Shown here in pieces: positions 1 to 4,108 of a stretch of DNA of 6,177 bases. The notes under the pieces were generated by a model. That model saw nothing but the letters and a program-made list of their open reading frames with translations. It did not search any database and had not been told where the DNA came from. The first letter of the stretch is position 1. Each line of letters begins with the position of its first letter. Source of the DNA: Treponema sp. (GTDB lineage: Bacteria > Spirochaetota > Spirochaetia > Treponematales > Breznakiellaceae); contig JAISOR010000186.1 in the NCBI GenBank assembly GCA_031275535.1, positions 1 through 6,177 on the forward strand. Direction: 5' to 3'. The position numbers were made by a program, and so were the translations under genes.

Positions 1-104
1 GAAAGCATCGCGTGGGGCGGAGAAATCCGTCGATTGGCAGCCCTATTATGCGGGGAACCCCCTCTTCCCCCCATGTAAGGAAACCCCGGGCAATTTTTTG
101 TGTA
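1..104. other. Upstream stretch without an assignable gene; possible 3' end of a preceding gene
   Basis: No complete gene is visible. Frame 1 is open from the window edge to a TAA at 76-78 and would give a 25-residue tail ending GEPPLPPM. Frame 2 is also open, and stays open through the inverted repeat to a TAA at 227-229; frame 3 runs to a TAG at 178-180. Three simultaneous open frames are expected by chance in C/G-rich DNA. None of the three peptides resembles a family I recognise, so I do not call a CDS. The stretch contains a small GGGGAACCCC palindrome at 52-61. The end of a gene lying to the left is possible, with frame 1 or 2 the best candidates. Confidence 0.3.
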
Positions 105-274
105 TATCCGGGATACCCCGGAGAAAACGCACCGGTACGGTGGAGAAAAATCTGGTGGGGTGTCGGTATAAAGCCATAGGGGGACCCTCCGGGGTCCCTA
201 TGGCTTTATACCGACAGGACCCCAAGTAATTCCTTCACCGTACCGGTGTACTTCCATTTAATGTATCCCGGATA
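105..274. repeat. Nested three-tier inverted repeat (about 170 bp), possible MITE or structured RNA
   Basis: Three pairs of complementary arms are arranged concentrically. The outer pair is TATCCGGGATA at 105-115 with its exact complement at 264-274 (11 bp). The middle pair is CACCGGTACGGTG at 130-142 with its exact complement at 236-248 (13 bp). The inner pair is 161-181 with 196-216, 21 bp with no mismatch. The inner stem continues after a two-base bulge as GGGACCC/GGGTCCC (181-187/192-198, sharing the junction base), closed by the loop TCCG at 188-191. The spacers are nearly symmetric: 14 and 15 nt between outer and middle pairs, 18 and 19 nt between middle and inner pairs. They pair poorly. 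No T-run follows, so this is not an ordinary intrinsic terminator. It looks like a miniature inverted-repeat element or the source of a long structured RNA; which of these is unresolved. No clear target-site duplication is visible. Confidence 0.8.
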
Positions 275-314
275 AAGAGTAAATGCTTTTTCCCCGGAGT
301 TCCCGGCAGTATCA

Positions 315-343
315 TTGACATATCCTGAATTGAGGGCTAGACT
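315..343 (+). promoter_or_regulatory. Sigma70-type promoter P1 for the flavodoxin-like gene and apt
   Basis: A perfect TTGACA -35 box at 315-320 is followed, after a 17-nt spacer, by TAGACT at 338-343, which matches four of six positions of the -10 consensus. A start site about 7 nt downstream falls at roughly 349-352, essentially on the GTG start codon at 352. The promoter lies just after the nested inverted repeat. No operator-like symmetry is evident inside it. Confidence 0.6.
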
Positions 344-351
344 TACATATT

Positions 352-738
352 GTGGAAACTAAGAAGAATATACTCATTGTTACGGATGGTTTTGAGGCGA
401 CTCATGAGATTGGCAGGCAGATTGCCGGGTTGTTTAAAGACGGCCAGGCCGTTCTCTTGAACGCTTCCGAGTTTTCCGGGACCGATATGCTGCCGGGGGA
501 TATTTATTTTTTTGGTTGTGCGGAACCGGCCCCGCCCTCCTTTGCCTATCTGGAAAAGATTTTACGGCATATCAATCTGGTGGGGCGGCCCTGCGGCGTT
601 TTTTCTCCAAAATCCAAGAAAGCGGTACAGTATTTATCCGATATGGTTCATGACGCGGAATTAGCCCTGTATGGCGAGCCCCTAATTGCCGGTACGGCGG
701 CGGATATTAAAACCTGGGTAGAGCGTGTTATAGGCTAA
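352..738 (+). CDS. Flavodoxin-like protein, 128 aa
   Basis: This is a small cytoplasmic protein with the pattern of a short flavodoxin-like alpha/beta fold. Residues 6-10 (NILIV) look like the first strand, running into a TDGFEAT loop (11-17) where flavodoxins carry the FMN-phosphate loop T/S-x-T-G-x-T. A helix follows (HEIGRQIAGLF), then strands at DIYFFG (50-55) and RPCGVFS (79-85), and a C-terminal helix DIKTWVERVIG typical of flavodoxin ends. The phosphate loop is degenerate because the conserved internal glycine is absent. FMN binding and electron transfer are therefore uncertain, and it may be a non-redox relative. The start is GTG at 352: an in-frame TGA at 331-333 closes off anything upstream and no ATG is available. 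The only Shine-Dalgarno-like run, GAGGG at 332-336, is 15 nt away, unusually far, and lies upstream of the predicted transcription start. apt follows after 16 nt, so the two genes probably share a transcript. Confidence 0.7.
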   Translation: METKKNILIVTDGFEATHEIGRQIAGLFKDGQAVLLNASEFSGTDMLPGDIYFFGCAEPAPPSFAYLEKILRHINLVGRPCGVFSPKSKKAVQYLSDMVHDAELALYGEPLIAGTAADIKTWVERVIG

Positions 739-754
739 AATTAGGTTGGGTATT

Positions 755-1288
755 ATGAAACAAGGCTTAAATCTCGATGACTATATTCGGAAGGTCCCTG
801 ATTTTCCCCAAAAGGGGGTGCTTTTTTATGATATTACCAGTATTTTAGCCACCCCGGAGGCTTTTGGCTTTTGTATCGATTCCATGGTCTCCATTTACCG
901 TGAAAAGAAGATTGATGCGGTGGCGGCCATTGAAGCCCGGGGCTTCTTGTTTGCCGCTCCCTTTGCGGTCCGGATGGGGATCCCCCTCATACTAATCCGA
1001 AAAAAGGGGAAGCTCCCCGGTAAGACCCTTTCCAAGAAGTATCAGCTCGAATACGCCAGTGCGGAGATTGAAATACACCCCGATGACGTTCCTCCGGGGA
1101 AACGGATCTTGCTTTTGGATGATCTTATCGCCACCGGGGGGACCCTTAGGGCCTCCAGGGAGCTGATTGTTTCCTGCGGCGCGGAGGTTCCCGAAATTTT
1201 CGGGGTGGTGGGGCTCCCCTTCCTGCATTATGAAACCGCCCTGGCCGGCATTCCGGTCCGGACCTTAATTGAGTATCATTCGGAGTAG
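755..1288 (+). CDS. apt: Adenine phosphoribosyltransferase, 177 aa
   Basis: Apt converts adenine and PRPP to AMP and pyrophosphate in the cytoplasm, salvaging free adenine. The sequence has the full family layout. The N-terminal VPDFPQKGVLFYDITSIL (14-31) matches the family's P-D-F/Y-P-x-x-G-I-x-F-x-D-I-T signature. The EARGF block (60-64) follows. The flexible catalytic loop is RKKGKLPGKTLSKKYQLEY (82-100). The PRPP-binding loop ILLLDDLIATGGT (118-130) holds the paired Asp residues and the ATGGT phosphate loop. Length is normal for the family (about 170-185 aa). A TTG at 746 would add three residues, but ATG at 755 is preferred because AGG at 743-745 sits 9 nt upstream of it as a weak ribosome binding site. 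The gene lies 16 nt after the flavodoxin-like gene. No convincing terminator follows before the next promoter. I see no damage to any catalytic motif. Confidence 0.95.
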   Translation: MKQGLNLDDYIRKVPDFPQKGVLFYDITSILATPEAFGFCIDSMVSIYREKKIDAVAAIEARGFLFAAPFAVRMGIPLILIRKKGKLPGKTLSKKYQLEYASAEIEIHPDDVPPGKRILLLDDLIATGGTLRASRELIVSCGAEVPEIFGVVGLPFLHYETALAGIPVRTLIEYHSE

Positions 1289-1340
1289 TCCTGAAGAGGT
1301 CCTGGCCCGGTGTGGATAAATTTGATTAAAAAGGGAGACA

Positions 1341-1369
1341 TTGACATTTTTTCTAATAAATGCTACATT
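1341..1369 (+). promoter_or_regulatory. Strong sigma70-type promoter P2 for the tRNA-Gln/tRNA-Glu/argS unit
   Basis: A perfect TTGACA at 1341-1346 is followed by a 17-nt spacer and TACATT at 1364-1369. The spacer ends in TGC, giving an extended -10 (TGN) element. The predicted start near 1375-1377 leaves a leader of only about five nucleotides before the tRNA-Gln acceptor stem. The spacer and flanks are AT-rich compared with the surrounding genes, as expected for a stable-RNA promoter. It shares the nonamer CATTGACAT with promoter P1. Confidence 0.8.
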
Positions 1370-1380
1370 TCTTTAATTAT

Positions 1381-1451
1381 TCCCCGGTTGTGTAATGGTA
1401 GCACGGCAGACTCTGGATCTGCTTGTGGGGGTTCGAATCCTCCCTGGGGAA
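1381..1451 (+). tRNA. tRNA-Gln, anticodon CUG
   Basis: A full cloverleaf folds in 71 nt. The acceptor stem is TCCCCGG/CTGGGGA (1381-1387/1444-1450, one G-U pair) and the discriminator is A1451. The D stem is GTGT/GCAC (1390-1393/1401-1404) with a 7-nt loop. The anticodon stem GCAGA/TCTGC encloses CTCTGGA (1411-1417), giving anticodon CUG at 1413-1415. The variable region has 4 nt, and the T stem encloses TTCGAAT (1432-1438). CCA is not encoded, so it must be added by nucleotidyltransferase. The first pair is U1-A72, the feature by which bacterial GatCAB recognises tRNA-Gln, which fits a transamidation route to Gln-tRNA. It is the first gene after promoter P2. Confidence 0.93.
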
Positions 1452-1499
1452 TTTAGCGGTTGCTGTCAGGCGGTATGCTTGTGGTTCTGCGAATTTTTC

Positions 1500-1571
1500 G
1501 GCCCCTTCGTCTATCGGTTAGGACATGAGATTCTCAATCTTAAAAGAGGGGTTCGATTCCCCTAGGGGCCG
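1500..1571 (+). tRNA. tRNA-Glu, anticodon CUC
   Basis: This 72-nt cloverleaf has acceptor stem GGCCCCT/AGGGGCC (1500-1506/1564-1570) and discriminator G1571. The D stem GTCT/GGAC (1509-1512/1521-1524) has an 8-nt loop. The anticodon stem TGAGA/TCTTA encloses TTCTCAA (1531-1537), giving anticodon CUC at 1533-1535. The T stem AGGGG/CCCCT encloses TTCGATT (1552-1558). No CCA is encoded. It follows tRNA-Gln after 48 nt in which only a weak -10-like TATGCT (1474-1479) is seen, so both tRNAs are probably cut from one precursor. The next protein gene starts only 9 nt after the tRNA ends. Confidence 0.94.
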
Positions 1572-1574
1572 CTT

Positions 1575-1578
1575 AGGG
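1575..1578 (+). promoter_or_regulatory. Unusually close ribosome binding site for the 569-aa protein
   Basis: AGGG at 1575-1578 is the only Shine-Dalgarno-like run before ATG 1581 and leaves just two bases between them, shorter than the usual five to nine. Upstream lies the tRNA-Glu acceptor arm, with an in-frame TAG at 1563-1565, so no earlier start exists. The nearest in-frame alternative, TTG at 1608, has no better ribosome binding site. Confidence 0.4.
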
Positions 1579-1580
1579 CT

Positions 1581-3290
1581 ATGGATGAAAACAGAACCTT
1601 TAACCGGTTGTCCTCTGAGTTATCCCTGGAAGAACGGAATAATCTTCTAAAAAAACTCACCTCCCAATCGGAAATTTCCCAGGAACCTCTCTATGGGGAG
1701 AGCGCCGGCTTTTTCGCCGCCCCCGTAGAAATCGAGAAGCAATACGAAAAGGCCCCCTGGTATTATCATATATTTTACTGGATCCTGGGCTTTTTTAAGA
1801 GTAAATCCCCATTAAAAATATACGAGGACCGGCTGGTGGCCAAACTTGGCCGGGAGATAGAGGGCCAGACCCCGGGACTCTACGACTATGAGCGGGGTAT
1901 CCTGCTTCCGGAATTCTATAAAAAACTGACCGAATTAAAACAGGGGTCCCGTTTTTTTTATACCGCCCTGGATGTAAGCGTTAACCGGGATAAGGGCGCC
2001 TTTTATGCCTTCCTGGCATCCCTGGAAATGGGAGAGATCCACCGCCGTTTAAACACCGAAACCGATCCCGCTTTTATAGCGGAGGGGAATCCCAAGGCAT
2101 TTGAATCGGAACTGCGTCAAATTGCCCTGCGGGCCATGGAAGACGCCATGTCCGTTATCAACGAAGAACAGCGGGGGCTTATGTATCAGCATGCCCGTTC
2201 TTTGTATTGTCTTAAAGAACTATCTTCTTTTTTATTTGACCGGGTTTTAACGTCCTTTATCTTTGAAACCGCCCATTCCGGGCCGATTTGTTCCGCCGGT
2301 CTGGTAAAGGACCAGTTGTTAATTTTAAATAATATTTTATTCTCCCTAAAACACATCCCGTCCATGCCCCTCCTGGAGTCTCTCTTTATTTTTATCCTCC
2401 AGGAACATGAGCAGGAAGCGGGTTTTAATATGGAAACCGAAATACGCAAGCTCCTGTCCCAGGCCGAAGAATCCCTGGTTGTCATCCGGGACTTCAATAA
2501 AGAAGTCCCCCTAACCCGGATACTCCGCTGCGTGGAACGGGACATGGCCTTGTCCCCCAAAGTGATCAGCGGCGGGGAGGACTGGTTCAAGGTATACCAG
2601 GAATATTGGAAACGGCATACAGAAGCGCGGTTTTCCGAATATATGCGGGTGCGCCGCCACCGGGATCTGCTTAACGCCTTTCGTTCTTTTCTTAAAGGCA
2701 CGAATCTGAAAATATTAAACTATGTACGGTCCGATTATAATCCGGATGGGATCCCTGTTAGCTGCTCCTTCAGCCTCTCCTTTTTGCTGACCTTCTATTC
2801 GGCGGTCTTTATTAGCGATATTAACAAGGTCCTCCGGCAGATATTGATCGACGGGGAGTTCTATAAACGGGAAAACCGGACCGACTTTACCGAAAGCTAT
2901 AATGAATTAATAAAACTCGAGGATGTTATTAAAAAGTTCGAGGCGGAGCTCTCTCCCTCCGGGGAATATGGCAAGCGGTATAGCATGGCCAAGGGTGATA
3001 TGTCTTCCCTTCCCATTAAACGGAGAAAGATTCAAATAGTGGTGGAAGAAGCCTCCGACGAGGCAAAACGGATTGTCAGCCGTGTCAGGGAAGCCCTCCA
3101 TACCATGCTTGACATATTAAATGGCATTCTTAGAAAAGACCCCACCAGTAAATACGATACCCTGGCGAATATGGCAAATATGTCCGGAAAGACAACTATT
3201 TTTGTTGATGGTATCGCCGATACCATACAGAAAGTACAGAAAACACTCCAGCTCCTGGACGATATCGATATCATGGAGATTGGAAGATAG
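1581..3290 (+). CDS. Conserved-looking protein of unknown function, 569 aa
   Basis: I do not recognise a functional family. It resembles large treponemal proteins catalogued only as a domain of unknown function (possibly DUF5312, from memory). The sequence is mostly charged and helix-rich, with no signal peptide. An N-terminal LEERNNLLKKL segment (16-26) looks amphipathic. It is followed by a strongly aromatic patch PWYYHIFYWILGFF (59-72) that could sit at a membrane surface or interface. A hydrophobic stretch near 393-412 (SFSLSFLLTFYSAVF) is borderline for a membrane helix. The C-terminal third (about 440-565) reads as long helices with a basic PIKRRK motif (478-483). No catalytic motif, nucleotide loop or metal cluster is evident. 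The start is ATG 1581, 9 nt after tRNA-Glu. The stop is one base before pgeF, so it is probably cotranscribed with the tRNAs, pgeF and argS. An eight-T run at 1952-1959 is in frame. Confidence 0.85.
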   Translation: MDENRTFNRLSSELSLEERNNLLKKLTSQSEISQEPLYGESAGFFAAPVEIEKQYEKAPWYYHIFYWILGFFKSKSPLKIYEDRLVAKLGREIEGQTPGLYDYERGILLPEFYKKLTELKQGSRFFYTALDVSVNRDKGAFYAFLASLEMGEIHRRLNTETDPAFIAEGNPKAFESELRQIALRAMEDAMSVINEEQRGLMYQHARSLYCLKELSSFLFDRVLTSFIFETAHSGPICSAGLVKDQLLILNNILFSLKHIPSMPLLESLFIFILQEHEQEAGFNMETEIRKLLSQAEESLVVIRDFNKEVPLTRILRCVERDMALSPKVISGGEDWFKVYQEYWKRHTEARFSEYMRVRRHRDLLNAFRSFLKGTNLKILNYVRSDYNPDGIPVSCSFSLSFLLTFYSAVFISDINKVLRQILIDGEFYKRENRTDFTESYNELIKLEDVIKKFEAELSPSGEYGKRYSMAKGDMSSLPIKRRKIQIVVEEASDEAKRIVSRVREALHTMLDILNGILRKDPTSKYDTLANMANMSGKTTIFVDGIADTIQKVQKTLQLLDDIDIMEIGR

Positions 3291-3291
3291 C

Positions 3292-4098
3292 GTGTCCGCA
3301 GTACGGCTTTATCCCCTGGGGCTTTCTTTTTCCGGCCCCGTGCCCTATGCCCGGCTTCCCTTGATGATGGACGGCGCGGCGGTGGAGGAAATATCCTGCG
3401 TTATTTCTTCCCGCCTGGCCGGTAATATGGTATATTCACCGGAGGGGAAGAACCCCTGCAGGGAGGAGTTCTATGCGGCTTTGGGGCTGGCGGGCCGTCC
3501 GGTATTTACCTGCACCCAGGTCCACTCCCGGAATGTCCTGGCGGTGGACCGCCATAGCCCCCGGGTAGGTCCCCGGGGAGATGGGATGATAAGCCGGGAC
3601 CCGGAACTGTGCCTTTCGGTTACCGTGGCGGATTGTCTTCCGGTGTATCTCTACGATACCGAAAGCGGTGCCTTTGGCCTGGTCCATTCCGGCTGGCGGG
3701 GGACGGGTATTGCCCTGGCCGCGCTCCGGCTTATGGGAGAACGCTGGGGCGCCCGGCCCGAAGCGGTGGGGGTCCTGCTGGGGCCCTGTATTCAGTCCTG
3801 TTGTTACCGGGTGGATCAGGCCCGGGCAGCGGAGTTTGAGGAAGAATTTGGCGGCTGCGGGGACTATCCCCTGGGACCGGTGACCGAAGAAAGACCCGCG
3901 CCCCCGGGGGCCCCCTCCGAAGGCTCCCGGGAATTTTTCATTAACCTGCCCGCGGCCAATGCCCGGCTTCTGGCAAAGGCCGGGGTCCGGAATATCGCGG
4001 TCTGCCAGGATTGTACCTTCACCGATGAACGGCTGGGTTCTTTCCGCCGGGAAGGACAAAATTATACCCGTATGGCTGCCTTAATAGGCCGCTGCTAG
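3292..4098 (+). CDS. pgeF: Peptidoglycan editing factor PgeF / YfiH-family purine nucleoside phosphorylase, 268 aa
   Basis: This is a member of the Cu/Zn laccase-domain family (YfiH, YlmD, LACC1/FAMIN). E. coli PgeF prevents L-Ser from replacing L-Ala in peptidoglycan precursors, and relatives cleave or deaminate adenosine. The family metal ligands are present in order: H79 in CTQVHS, C115 in TVADCLPVYL, and H132 in LVHSGWRGTG. GPCIQSCCYRVD (165-175) and the C-terminal CTFTDERLGSFRREG (241-255) complete the signature. Residue 133 is Ser in HSGWRG where Ala or Thr is common. A Pro/Gly-rich stretch (about 187-212) loosens the C-terminal region. The chosen start is GTG 3292, one base after the previous stop, with GGAAGA at 3282-3287. 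The frame stays open upstream to 3121, but that segment overlaps the preceding gene and is not family sequence. argS follows after 10 nt. Confidence 0.9.
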   Translation: MSAVRLYPLGLSFSGPVPYARLPLMMDGAAVEEISCVISSRLAGNMVYSPEGKNPCREEFYAALGLAGRPVFTCTQVHSRNVLAVDRHSPRVGPRGDGMISRDPELCLSVTVADCLPVYLYDTESGAFGLVHSGWRGTGIALAALRLMGERWGARPEAVGVLLGPCIQSCCYRVDQARAAEFEEEFGGCGDYPLGPVTEERPAPPGAPSEGSREFFINLPAANARLLAKAGVRNIAVCQDCTFTDERLGSFRREGQNYTRMAALIGRC

Positions 4099-4102
4099 AG
4101 GA
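4097..4102 (+). promoter_or_regulatory. Ribosome binding site of argS overlapping the pgeF stop codon
   Basis: AGAGGA at 4097-4102 is six bases before ATG 4109 and shares its first two bases with the TAG stop of pgeF. This is the best Shine-Dalgarno match in the window. It fixes the argS start and suggests translational coupling with pgeF. Confidence 0.75.
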
Positions 4103-4108
4103 ATTACT

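Noticed and set aside
161..216. Intrinsic terminator formed by the strong inner hairpin
   Set aside because: No U-run follows the stem on either strand.
2186..2701. 171-codon open frame on the minus strand
   Set aside because: It is antisense to the 569-aa gene; its Arg/Ser-rich composition looks like a shadow of the opposite strand.
3121..3291. 57-codon upstream extension of pgeF to an ATG at 3121
   Set aside because: It overlaps the end of the preceding gene and does not look like the PgeF N-terminus. GTG 3292 has good spacing and a ribosome binding site.
3436..4059. 207-codon open frame on the minus strand
   Set aside because: It lies wholly inside pgeF, which has clear family motifs. 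The translation is Pro/Gly/Arg-rich without recognisable domains, as expected for antisense of GC-rich coding DNA.
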